Source of the DNA: Todiramphus chloris collaris
Taxonomy: Eukaryota > Chordata > Aves > Coraciiformes > Alcedinidae
DNA length: 64,000 nt
NCBI GenBank assembly: GCA_025345505.1
Contig: JANVCC010000011.1
Location: forward strand, 10,576,184-10,640,183
Reading direction: 5' to 3'
In this document: positions 35,869 through 47,270 of the stretch, one piece after another
Position numbering within the stretch: the first letter of the stretch is position 1
How the letters are laid out: each line of letters starts with the position of its first letter
Made by a program: the position numbers and the translations under genes
The notes under the pieces: model-generated
Seen by the model: only the letters and a program-made list of their open reading frames with translations
What the model was told of the DNA's origin: nothing
Databases searched by the model: none

Positions 35869-37830
35869 CTACATTTTGGAATGCTAAACAAAAATAACAC
35901 TTCCACGTCACTTCTACAATATTCATTTCCTGCCAGGGAAAGTCAATCAGCAAACACAATCGTCACAGTGCCAATCATAAGCCCAAGGTCGATTATTTTT
36001 CCCAACTGACAAGAGCAGGTCCCTCATCCCCCCAGGGTGGATAAAACACAGTTTACAGCCAGTAGGCACCAAAGGGAGGTGGGTAGGAAGGGGCTGGTGC
36101 AGCAGAGGTGCACTCCCTAACTATTTGCTTTAGAGTGGCACAGCTCAGAAACAATAGAAATCTTCTGGCTCTAATCCTCAGCATGAAAAGCATTAAGGTT
36201 GTAAAAAAAACCCTGAAGGAGCAGCTAACATTTAAATATTGCAATTGTTCAGGGACATCAGCAGGAAAAGGAAATGTAGCCACTGCTGCTAGCAAGTCTG
36301 ATTTTAACTCTTTCCCCTCTCTTAGCAAGGGTTCACACACATACTCAACAGTCCTGCACACCAAAGTGATCCTTGTTGCTTTTCTTGATGAAGTCTGCAG
36401 TAGGGAAACACCAATGTTCTTCAGAAAACACTTCAGGATCTCTTGATCCCAGGACTGGTGGGAGTGAGACCAGATCCTTGAGCTCCAGTGATGCTGTTTT
36501 GCTATCTTGGTCCACTGGATAGAGAAAGCATAGTCAGGCTACAAAGAAAAGGAGTGCTGGACCCCAGACTGTGGTGCTGTAGTACTTAGTCTCTCCTGCT
36601 CCATCAAGGAAATTCTGCAGGATGCAGCATCCTATTGTAAATTGATCCCTTCCCGGTTGCTAGATGAATAGGACAGTGGATAGCTGTGAGAACAGTCCTC
36701 TCCTGGTGGTGGTTTCAAGTAAAAATTGTGACCCCAGAAATAAACCTTTGTTCAAAGGCAGAGACAGAACAGTACAGAACTAAAAACTTCCCATCACAAC
36801 TTTAATTTCAGTGTAACTTCCAGCCCTATGATCTGAACAATAGCTTTTATCAATTTTAGAGTTTCTCTGGTTTTACCCCTAAAATAAAAATCTTTGCAAA
36901 TTATTATCGTTGTTGTTATTAATCACACTTTCTCCAGTGGGACCTATAGCACCAAGGATTAATGAGCATGTAGCCAAGCCTTAATGTAGATAAATGAGAC
37001 CTACCTGCCTCTACTTCAAGCACTTCCCTCCTCATGGTCCACACTGGAACAAACAGGTCAGATAATGCGTATTTCTGTGTATCCCTATGGCACTAAGCTA
37101 AAAGCCAACCCAACCTAATACCCACAAAGTAGCAGGACCCCAGGGAGTTTACAGGCTAGGTAGGTAAGACAGAAACAGGAGAGGGGAAGTAGTGGGGCAC
37201 AGAAGTGGAGTGTAATAACTGGGGAAAGGGAAAAGCTTCAGTTGGGAGAGTGGGACAATTTAGGAGACAACTGGAAAACACTGAGAAGACAAAAAGGCAC
37301 TGATAAGGACAGCATGAAGCAGAGGCAGTAAGAAGGGCAATGAAGATAAGATAACAACTTCTCAGACAGGGAGGGAGCCAATACATCCACACAGGGCAGA
37401 AGCAGCCCAGTCACAACTGCACGAAGTCCTTTGGTTCATCTCACATCTCTGTCTGAAGAGCCTTCAGTGCTGAGCACTGTCCCCCTGTGCACTAAGAGAC
37501 ACTGGTAGCACTGCTTCCTCAGTGCACTGACAGGCATAGGTGGCATTATGCCAGTAAAGTGACACTCCAGACATGGGATGAAATGTACCTCCCCAGGGAA
37601 CCTTGTCCTTAGATCCTGGATCTCAGAGACAGAAGAGGCACATGGAGCAGCTGCACTCAGCCCATTTGTAACACAAGCCACAAAGGTTCACCCAGTTATG
37701 CCTATCCCAACCAACCCCATCTTTGATTACCATTCAGAAATGCACTCCAGCTGGCTATGAAGATATCAAGGAATGGTGAATCCATCATTCCATTTGGTCA
37801 TTGACTCCTCTAGCTAAATCTCTTTATGGT
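35869..37830. other. Unique non-coding sequence
   Basis: No gene recognised. The stretch at 36400-36770 ends with GAAATAAACCTTTGTTC, which has an LTR-like polyadenylation look, but no LTR ends or duplication could be found. Confidence 0.5.
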
Positions 37831-37843
37831 GGGGGGGGGGGGG
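37831..37843 (+). repeat. G13 homopolymer
   Basis: Thirteen consecutive G, preceded by GGT. A likely polymorphic and sequencing-error-prone site that could form G-stacked structure. Confidence 0.95.
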
Positions 37844-38942
37844 TGCAGAATATTGGGCTTCACAACTGCGTTCCTTACAATCTGTCAATCTCAGAAATAT
37901 GAAATTGCAGTCCTGGAAGCCAGACATTCAGGATTGTTCTGTGAAAAAAATGTCTTGCAAAAAAGATAAATTCTCTTGGACAAGCAGCAAGCATTTTGAG
38001 ATTTGACCAACTAGCCACATCTGGATGAGAACATTAATTTGCATGATATGGGCATATTCTTTTGGGCCAACTCTTCTGCCAGCATTCTGCAACTGTATTA
38101 CGTACCTCACATTCAAAAGACACAGTGCAGCTCCATTGCAGAAATTCGCAGAGGGAGCCAGGACTGCCCTGCCAGACTCAAAGTCACACACAAAAAAGCA
38201 AGAGGTTTGCTTCAAGTCTTCTTTTTGTAGGAGTTTCAAGAGAAAAAGAAGGGGGAATTTCCCATGTAGAGCCAAGAATGTCATTTTCTGCCCAGTTGCC
38301 TTGTTTCATGCAATGTCAAGTAAATCTGCCCATTTAATAGACATACTCAGGCAATAACAAGCAGTATGTGAACAGAAAAGCACTATTTATTTTGCTTTAA
38401 AGGATCATAAATCAAATTTATCCTTACACATAAATACTGTGCAACAAAGCTTATAAAAGTGTGGGCCAGCAGGAATTTCAAAGAAATAACTGCATTTTAA
38501 GAAGTCAACGACAGCACTAGAACATGGCAGCAGTGAAAACTTACGCAAAAATAACTGCTCAAACAGAGAAAAATGATTTTTACGTTAACTGTTAAGATAC
38601 CTTGAAGTATCAAAAGTCAACGGAATTTTTAAAAAACAAAAAACCAAACCCTTTCATTTCAAATATTATAATAACCATATACCGAATGCTTTGCTAAAAC
38701 TCCTTGGATTTTGCTTTTCAATAGCTTTGAGATGCCACAAAGGGCAGTTCTCCAACCAGTACAAATAGATAGTAGCTTAGTAAGAGCATAGGACAGACAT
38801 TTTTTCCATAATTATCTGATAGGTTTTCATCCACTTCCAATCAAAACATTCCTCCCACTGAAACATTTATTTTGCTTAAGTTGAACTTTAAAATTCCCTT
38901 GGAGGCATCAGGCTTGGGGTCTTTCTGAATATCATTAATAGT
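37844..38942. other. Unique non-coding sequence
   Basis: No gene recognised. Three overlapping plus-strand frames at 38025-38357 (up to 110 codons) have no recognisable motif. Confidence 0.5.
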
Positions 38943-39066
38943 AACAAAACAAAACAAACAAAAAAACCCCAACAAACTAATGAACAAACAAAACCAACAA
39001 AACAGGCAAACAAACAAAAACACACATACAGAATAATTAAAAAAAATAATAAAATCAATAAATAAT
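38943..39066. repeat. A-rich (CAAA)n low-complexity tract
   Basis: Similar in composition to the tract at 31245. Mostly A and C, then a run of AATAATAAAATCAATAAATAAT. It probably originates from slippage. Confidence 0.85.
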
Positions 39067-42050
39067 TCTATATGTATCCTGCAATAATGTAACCTTCTCT
39101 GTTCACAGTACTGGAGGGAGGATAAAAATTAAACAGCAAAACACCAGAATTCCATCATGAGGGATATTAGAGACCAGACATGAGCTGCAGACCAGAGCAT
39201 GCAGGATATGTGGCTGAGAAAAAGTGCAATGTGTGTGTTTTTCAAACTGGAGATAGTTTATGAAGAATTAATGATAGTCAGAACTCAAATCTTATCTCCC
39301 TAAAGGGCAACAATTCTTCTACAAAGAAGAGATGCTTTCAGCTTAATCGCAGAGTTAAGTAAATAACTATATTTTTGGCCAGGCAGAAAAACAAAGATTT
39401 GCAAGAATTTGAATTATATTTGAAATTATCTTTGACTTTAAATTAAGATGTCTCTAGAAATAATGCTGAGCATTATCTTGCATGTAGAACTGAAAGGGAA
39501 ATTGGCTTCTCTACACAGAAGGTCCTCTCCACAGTGTAATAAATTGCACTAATCCATTCGCAGAAATGTCAAGCTCAGATGATAATTATCAACTGGCTTT
39601 GCAAAAACACTGGCCATTCCTCATTAAATTTATGTAAGGAAACTAACTAGCTAAGTCCATTTTGAGATAGCTGATGATCTTTCACCTAATACAACAGTAT
39701 TCTTGCAGCAAAAGACTGACTGTGCTGCAAAATGGACCATTTACTCTCAAGGAAAGTTTAGGAGGTAAGATGTGTCTGTAAGCCAGGCAGAGGGCTCTGG
39801 GAGCTGGAGATTGCAGATCATGGGGGAGCAATTGTCTTTGGTGTCGATAGAGATGCTGCTGGGAGGTAGCAGCTTCCCTCTCACACCCACGGCCCTGTTC
39901 ACTGTAGCAGCAGCAACAGTAGTCAGGCTGGCCAGCAGGCAACCTAAAACCATGGGCACCAATGGGCTTCCTAGCATGCAGAACTGTCTGCTGAATTCAT
40001 CAACTATCTAGCCCTCCATCTGGGTTTGGTGATTCCCCCATCACTTAAGCAGTGCTGGTATTTAGAAAAACATGTGTCAAAGGGCTGCACAAAACAACAT
40101 TGGTTTGCTGGTGAAAGAGGGATGAGCAAGGAAGATTGTTTTGGTTTTCTCCAACCCACTCTGCTTTATTCTTAATAGCAAAATTTATGCAAACAACCCA
40201 GAAAAATATGTATCAAACAACTCAGATGAAGAGATATTTTTAAATTAAATGGCATTTAGATAAAATTTTGCCAGTTCTGCTGAAAAAAAAGTAAAAATAA
40301 AGAAAGCCTGTTCTAATTCTGCACAGCCCTAACACTGAATTTGCCATAATGGCTATACAGACAGCCATACAAATTTTGAGGGTTTGTACATTGGAGCGAC
40401 ACTATTTTATAGCACACTCTGAGCAAACACAAGGAGGGAGAAGCCTGAAGGCTTAATCTGTTCCCCCTGGAAACCAGAGAGCTGCCCTGATGAGGCAGGA
40501 CTAGGCTGCCTGTTCTGTAACAGTATGTATAATGGATGAGACTTTCAGGGGGTGGGTGTTCAGGTGCCAAAAACTGATGCACACAGAATCATCAGTCACT
40601 TCTGAAAAGTCTTTGGCAGGATCCCTAACTATATGGAACCAATCCATAGCTATACAGCTCGCAAGCGGGATGTTACAGACTTAACGGTCTGTTCTCGGGC
40701 AGATATATGGTTTGTTTTTGTTGAATTATTGAGTTTGTTGATGGCCTCTTGGAGCAGAATGGGATTGAATGAAAAAGGGAATGTGATTCACAGAAAAATG
40801 GATTAGTTGACCAAAATATACCTCCTCTGCTCTACATTGCTGGCTGCCACTGTCAGCTCCCACTACAGACAGCTTGGAAAAGTATTTTCTTCCTTTCCTT
40901 CTAGCTCTCACCTCACAACAGTATGAATGTGTGCTCTTCTTCACGATGCTTGATGAAGGCCTAAAAGTATTTTAGGAGCAATAGGGTAAGAATAGGGGAT
41001 GAGGAATAAGTCTGGTCCTAGTTCTGCCAGAGACTTTGGTGAAAACTATTGTGGATACATCACACAAGAAGGGAAGTGGTGGCAGCACTGAGCCTTTAAT
41101 GAATCTGCTCTCTGTCAGCAGCAGACGTTGGTCATCAGGATGAAATGGGTATGAAATAAATGAAGAGTCTGAAATGGGCATGCCTACCATTTCCTCCTCA
41201 ATCATTGGCAGTCTACTCACTCTCGTCAAGGCAACCACTTATTAGTTGTAGTCAATACCAACTCCCTTCTTTTACATGGTTACCAGATCGCCTGTTAATT
41301 TTTCCTGTCACTTAGTTTTAGATCCATCCATGAGGCTCAGCTCCAAAACAATAACAACAAAAAAACACGCCCAAACTTAATGGGCAGCAGAGAGCAAAGA
41401 TGCACAGAGGAACATCTCCTTCAACCACTCAGCATTTTGGCTCCATTAAACAAGACACCCTCCTGACATTCAGGCCAGAGGGACTGTTGGAATATCATCT
41501 CAAAACTGAGACACCACTATACATCCTGGCAGACACCTCACTGAGCCAAAGGGGAGACACTGGAGACATGCTGATAGGAGCATGAAAAGCAAAATGGCAA
41601 GCTCAGAGCTAAAGACCTGCAGCGAGGATTTACCCTCTGTGTGAAGCCAGCAAGAGGGTGCAGGTGAGCAGAAAGCTACCTATGACAGCAGTGATGTGCC
41701 TTACCTGAGCTGACAGCACGACTCCCCTGCACACTGTAAAGCTAGGCAGAGGAAGTGCTTTGAAGGACTCAAGCTATGTCTAATCCCCATAACAACACTA
41801 CTTTCAGTGTCAGCCTTTTCAGTGTAAGCATATCTCCCCTTGTAACGACACTGCGGTGCCTTCATCCAGCTCTGAAATGTCCTGCAGCAAACCCACACAG
41901 CCCAAATATCTGTATTTTCTAGCTGGATCTAAAACCCATTAAGTCTCCTCTAGGATATACTCAGACCTCTGATCCTTATAAAGTGTTTGACCCTGGGCCA
42001 TGCATTGGTGGCTCTGAGAAAAAAGGGAACTTGATGTGCTGTACGGAGCA

Positions 42051-42074
42051 GAGGCAAAGAGGCAAAGAGGCAAG
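42051..42074 (+). repeat. Short tandem repeat GAGGCAAA x3
   Basis: Three adjacent copies; the last base of the third copy differs (G for A). Confidence 0.85.
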
Positions 42075-42403
42075 CTGTGGAAATATCCATAAGGAGGGAT
42101 ATCCTAAATGCTTGCTTTTTGTTCATCATGTACTTCACAGGGCCATTCACAAACCTGTTTCTCCAGGCACAAACACCATTTTCTAGATAAGTAATCCAAA
42201 ACTAAGTTTAGCATTTCTCTACACTCATCTGAACACATATTGATAAAGCCATTTCATCACACCACACAAAATGTGCTATGTTTGCACGGCTCAATTTGCA
42301 GTCAACACAAAAATCATCTCAACTCTGACAAAATGACCAGCCTGTTCATTTGATTCCCACTTACCAGATGTAAAAGAGCTCCAAGGGTTTTGCAGAAATC
42401 AGC

Positions 42404-42611
42404 CACGTGTAGTGCGCTGACACTAAGACATGTTCTTAACAAACTACAGAAGGGCTCTGGCCAAACATCCCCAAAGGTCCCTTCTCCCTCACCCCAGGGT
42501 GAATTTGGCGATGACACGATCAGCTCCAGGTCCTCTAACAGCGGGGGCCTTGCAGGGCTGTCAGATTTCACACACCTTTCATGATTTGTGCGTTTGACAG
42601 GCGTGTCACCT
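42404..42611. promoter_or_regulatory. Candidate regulatory block with E-box and TGACA dyad
   Basis: Contains CACGTG (42404-42409), the palindromic E-box bound by MYC/USF-type factors. It also has TGACAGGCGTGTCA near 42596-42609, an inverted pair of TGACA half-sites typical of TALE homeodomain proteins such as TGIF and MEIS. CpGs are denser than in the flanks. Function is inferred only from these motifs. Confidence 0.3.
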
Positions 42612-44813
42612 CTCTGCGAGGCTCAGATACAATCTACGGCACTGACAAGGGAATGAAAACCATTTGACTTAGGTACCAAATTGCCAGTCAGGAGAACACG
42701 ACTTTAGTATTCGTCTCTTCCCCAGGCAGCTCTTGATATTTTGCAATTTGCAAGCATTACCAGAGGGCTTTTCACACCTGCATGGGAACAGAAGTCAGGG
42801 CTTCATCATGGCAGGTCAAATCTAATGCTCTCTGTCACAATGACTTTCAGAGCAAAAAGTATCCAGCCTGTGGTTGGCTCTGCTATATAAAATCGATGCT
42901 TCACCCACAGCCTGCTCAACAAATCAAGAGAAATAGGGCCAATATCTAAAGGTGTTTTAGAAGTCCTCTGGAACTCACTGGTACAGCAAGTAATAGGTCA
43001 GTCAGCAGCATCTGCTTCTGCCTAGAGGTCACTTATTCCTGGACTGCAAAATAGAACTGTGCTAATGATCCACTTTGAAGTAGCACTTACCAGAAGGCCG
43101 GATACCTCAGCCTACAAAAAAAAAACCAAACCAAACACACAACTCAAAACCAAGTATTTACAAGCAGACCTAAGCAACTTTTACATCAGAACACCTCCAG
43201 TGAGTTAACCAGCTTAACAATTACAAATCACTGCTTTGAATCCCACTGCTTTCTAAATAGCATATGTTTAGAGCCCTAACATGGAGTTTTATCAGGCTAA
43301 GTCTGGGCATTTCTTTCATATTTCTAATATGAAACTTGACACTGAACAATAAACAAAAAGGGCCAAGATGAGGGGAGAAGGGGTGGATAAAGCATTACCT
43401 GGCTTACTCAAAGCACAGCAGCCACTGAGGTCAGGGCACGCCAAGCTGCAAAAATCTGTGAGCAACCCAGCTGTATAAAGACGTTCAGTGAGGCTGACAG
43501 TTTTCTACCTGCACTAAAGCACATGGGTTTCTCACCTGAAATTCATTGATCTGTGCAATTTTCTTGCCAAATGTGAGCTAACTCGGGTTTAATTTGCATA
43601 ATCAGTGACATGAAACTGAGGGTAACATAGCAGCTGTGTATCTACTACTGCCAGGAGTCGAAGAAGTGCTAATATCAGTCCACTATGTGTATCTCACCCA
43701 GGAGACAGCTCCAAAATTGCACAGTGATGCCACTCAGCAGAGTGTGTTTTCTGTATGAGACGTGTGTGCGCTCACCTCAGACCTGTGGGGAGCCTGCAGC
43801 CATGTCCCCCATCCCTCCTCCCCCGCCCCTCACCTTGGAGCTACTGAGCTCAGGTCAAAAGAGCATTAAAAATTCATCCTGACATGGCCATGCACAGTCT
43901 AGGGTAAGCGTGCAATGGCTGAAGCCTGCATAGCATCTTCCTTCTTCCAGGATGTTCCTGGCAAAGCCCAAGTGCAAACCCAGGCACAGTGCCAGCATCC
44001 AGACCTACATGGCTCTATAATATAGGGCAACCCCCCATAACTGCCTACAAGATTCTAGTGTGCTTTAGTCAAAATGTGTTAGATAAAATGATCATCTGGC
44101 TCTTTTCAATGAAAGCCACAGTCACCAAACCCTTTGGGAAACTATCACTCCACCTAAACGTCTGTCAGACCAAAACAAAAGCAATTTGCATCTTTACATT
44201 GATGGTGTCTGCTTGAGGACATTCAATTACTTGATAAGCCTTAGTGTGAAAAGGATCGATGATCCCCATTTTCCCCAATTACTCATAAATTTGTCTCCCC
44301 ACATCATACACATTTTTGAAGAGCACATTAAGGACCTTATCGTTATTTTTCTACTGTCCAAAAAGCCTTTGAGAAGGTTTCTCCCACCGGTAAGCAAAGA
44401 ACACAGTGAATGTCCGCATGAATCCATCAGAGCTAGATCTGTAGCAAATGTTTTCTGTCCCGAGATAGAACAAAATCATTTTATAAACTCCCATGAAAAA
44501 CTACTTGGGGTGGGATGGGATAGGTGGAAACATTCTTCATTCCCACATGGCAAAGGGAAAAACTGTTTGTCTCTATCTGCACAGGATTGCCTAGGTCTAA
44601 GCCATTCTTCTGAGGAGTGTCAGGACCCGTGCTCTGGGGCTGGGCTCCCTGATCTCAAAGAGATCCTGCAGGCAAATGCTCCCAACCCCTAGGGGAGGGA
44701 TTCTGGAAACATCAAAGATCCAGAAATAGTGTGCAAAGTTGCTCCATATATCCAAGTCACCTTGCTAGAGATAATAACCTGGGAAAGAACCTCAAAAAAT
44801 TACTACAGCTATT

Positions 44814-44835
44814 AAAAAAAAAAAAAAAAAAAAAA
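44814..44835 (+). repeat. A22 homopolymer
   Basis: Twenty-two consecutive A, the longest homopolymer of the window. It lies 52 bases upstream of the ancient CR1 fragment on the same strand. CR1 elements do not end in poly-A, so it is not that element's tail. Confidence 0.95.
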
Positions 44836-44886
44836 TTATGAAAAGCTTTCCTTGCAGTAAAAGGCATCTTTATATGTGCAGTTCAT

Positions 44887-45160
44887 CTAAGATAAGGTTA
44901 AAAGGTGGCCTGATCACAATTTACAAGGGGCTGCACCGAGACACAGATGGATCTCATGTCTTTTTTCTCCCAGCTATTAAAAAGCTAACTCCGGGAAGCT
45001 AAAGCTAGACAGATTCAGATTAGAAATGAGGTGTGAATTTTTAACAGAGCAGGTAATTAATCATTGAAACAGCTTACTCAGGGATGTGGAATATTCTTCA
45101 TCACTCACAGTCTATAAATAGATGCTGGATTTCTTTTTAAAAGAAGACATGCATGTCCCA
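44887..45160 (+). mobile_element. Ancient CR1-like LINE 3' fragment
   Basis: Blocks in order: GGTTAAAAGGTGGCCTGATC, GGGAAGCTAAAGCTAGACAG, TTCAGATTAGAAATGAGG, TTTTTAACAGAGCAGGTAAT, TTGAAACAGCTTACTCAGGG, then GATGCTGGATTTCTTTTTAA. These match the final part of ORF2 of old CR1-like elements; the CATTGAAACAGCTTACTCAGG block corresponds to HWNRLPR of younger CR1. The frame is destroyed and the tail is not recognisable. Same layer as 15760-16078. Confidence 0.75.
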
Positions 45161-45803
45161 AACAAGAGTCAGGGGCCTGGGGCACGATTATTGGCCAAGT
45201 CCTTTTGCTCAGCCCCTACTGCACAACACAAGTTTAATAACCATATCTGGGCTTCAAAATCTCTGAAGGATATTCCAAGGATCAGTTTAACCTTAGATAT
45301 GCCTAGCCTCACTCTACAGCTGAAGGAGGCAGAGACACTTCTCCAGAGGGTAACGTACAGCAGGGGCCAAACTTTCCTGCTCTGAACAGCCAGTTTGCAC
45401 AGATAAGGTCATTTGTAACTAAGTTTAAACTCCAACAAACTGAAGATAAGCTTATAATCAGAAAACTAGCAAGCCACCCATATGGTAAACACTTCCTCTC
45501 CCTCTCCCACTGCCTCCTTGGAGGTGCAGAGAGGTGCAGGAGGAAGGCAGCAAGCCAGTGCAGCACCAGCACCACTTTATCCGCTCTCCCACCTGACTCA
45601 CGCTGACTCAGGTAGCACTGGAGAGTCACCGGACAAGTCCTACTAAACTTGCACTGAACTCCTCACCCATCTTTGGGCCACATTCCTCTCACTGGTAGGG
45701 AAGCACATCCATTTTAGTGGCCTCAGCTACGTAGTTACACAAGACATTGATACCTTCTAGTTAGTTCTGCTGTAGGAGAGAGTTTATTTCATGCAAAGGC
45801 GAG
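45161..45803. other. Unique non-coding sequence
   Basis: No gene recognised. The first about 80 bases may be the unrecognisable end of the old CR1 fragment. Confidence 0.45.
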
Positions 45804-46322
45804 TGTTCTGGTTTTGTCTGAGACGGTTAATTTTCTCCCTCATAGCTGGTACCGCGATGTGTTTTGGATTTAGGATGTGAAGAATGTCAGTAACACACGG
45901 ATGTTTTAGTTGTTGCTAAATAGCGCTTATCCCAAGTCAAGGATTTTTCAGTTTCCCATGTTCTGCAAGTGAGCAGGTGAACAAGAAGCTGGGTGGGAGC
46001 ATGGCCAGGACAGATGATCCAAACTGGCTGAAGGGATATTCATGCTCAATGTGTAAACTGGGAGGAGTTGGCCAGGAGGCACTGACTGCAGCTCCAGGAT
46101 TCGGCTGGGCATCGGTCAGTGGGTGATGAAAATTGCATCACTTGCATTGTGCATCATTTGTTTTCTATGTTTTACTATTATTATTATCATACCTTCCTTT
46201 TCTGTCCTATTAAATTATCTCAACCTTTTTTTTCTGATTCTCTCCCCATCCCACTATTGGGACAGGAGAGTAAGCAAGTGGCTCTGTGGTGCTTAATTGC
46301 CAGCTGGAGTTAAACCACAACA
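45804..46322 (+). mobile_element. Solo LTR of an avian endogenous retrovirus
   Basis: A 519-base LTR from TGTTCTGGTTTTGTCTGAG to GAGTTAAACCACAACA, with TGTT...AACA inverted ends. It has the familiar avian LTR text GATGTTTTAGTTGTTGCTAA, the ATTATTATTATC tract, ATTAAA polyadenylation signal (46209-46214) and 3' text GTGGTGCTTAATTGCCAGCTGG. Flanks GCGAG (45799-45803) and GCAAG (46323-46327) look like a 5-base target duplication with one change. The promoter module reads GATCCAAACTGGCTGAAGGG, then GATATTCATGCTCA with the CRE region missing and TATA decayed to TGTAAA. It is solo, with no internal viral genes. Confidence 0.88.
46016..46058 (+). promoter_or_regulatory. LTR promoter module, CRE deleted
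   Basis: GATCCAAACTGGCTGAAGGG, then GATATTCATGCTCAATG, then TGTAAA. Compared with 10176-10211, the CCATACCATATGACGT segment between GATATT and the ATGCTCA-type text is absent, so the CREB/ATF site is lost. Confidence 0.5.
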
Positions 46323-47189
46323 GCAAGGCTTACCACGAATATTTGATGGAATAGCAAGTACCAATTGGATCCCAAATAAGCTTAGAGGAAGGGACAGATA
46401 CCTCTCCCAGTAACCACTGTAGAAAGTAGCTTCACACGTCTTCAGTGGTAAGATTTCCTACAAATCCTGCACTTTTTTTAAAGAACTGCAATTTTTTTAT
46501 ATACCTTTACAAATATTTGCGTTTTTCTGTGCTGTTAACACTTGCTGTTGCCAACAGATGTTGCCAATTTCTTCAAAATGCAACGAATGAACCATCAAAA
46601 TTTTGGGTGTATTTGCAAAACAAAACTAAAATACAAATCCCTCTCCAGAAAAAAAACTCAACAGGCTTGATATTTTTACCAAAGCAGAAAGCAATTCATA
46701 GCCAGATTCACAACCAGATCTCTATGAAATCTAACTTAGCAAATCACATCTGGAAGTAAGAGCCAATGCTTCTTAGAAGAAACACAAAGCATTTTAGGTA
46801 TCGAATCTGACACGCACAGTTGCATACCAAAGACCACCGTGACTGGCAGCAGAGTGATCATCTTCCTTGTACACAGAGGTAATAGCAGACTAATTTTTAT
46901 AATTATACATGAAGTGTTAAAAAATTAGATGCCTGGAAATGACAAGATGGAAAAAACCCACACCTTATTCTAAAGGAGCTAAGTCCAAGAAGTACACATG
47001 TTCATTTGATGATATAATCCTTCACTGTTTCCTCTAAGTAGTTTTGCAAAATTTCATTACTGGTTTATAAGCTGTTTGCTTCATCAGACTTTCTTATTTC
47101 TGATTGCAGCTTGGTAAGCTGCAACACGTACCCTTGACTTAAATGGTTAGGATTGATGCACACAGGACATCAATTTATCATAAAAGAAA
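46323..47189. other. Unique AT-rich sequence
   Basis: No gene recognised. One open frame of 104 codons (46445-46759, plus) lacks any motif. Confidence 0.5.
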
Positions 47190-47270
47190 AAATATATATA
47201 CACACATATATAAATGTGTATGTGTGTATACACACATACATATTTTACACACAGGTATATATTTCTAGAT
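47190..47270. repeat. (TA)n(CA)n(TG)n complex microsatellite with palindrome
   Basis: Alternating purine-pyrimidine runs. 47217-47240 is a perfect 24-base palindrome (12-base arms, centre TATA, TGTG...CACA). Such alternating tracts favour Z-DNA or cruciform. Confidence 0.85.

Larger units (their letters stand above)
39067..44813. other. Unique sequence, longest repeat-free stretch
   Basis: 5.7 kb with no recognised interspersed repeat or gene. Small tandem repeat GAGGCAAA x3 at 42051-42074. An A9-CCAAACCAAAC tract lies near 43118. The longest open frame of the window (44186-44692, plus, 168 codons) lies here; it has no motif I recognise and is near the length expected by chance for 64 kb in six frames. 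42390-42720 keeps unusually many CpGs (listed separately). Confidence 0.5.

Noticed and set aside
36400-36780. Possible LTR ending in GAAATAAACCTTTGTTC
   Set aside because: No second end or target duplication. A single polyadenylation-like word is not enough.
9994-46322. The LTRs at 9994, 22806 and 45804 as ends of one large provirus
   Set aside because: They belong to different LTR types, two have their own target duplications, and no retroviral gene lies between them.
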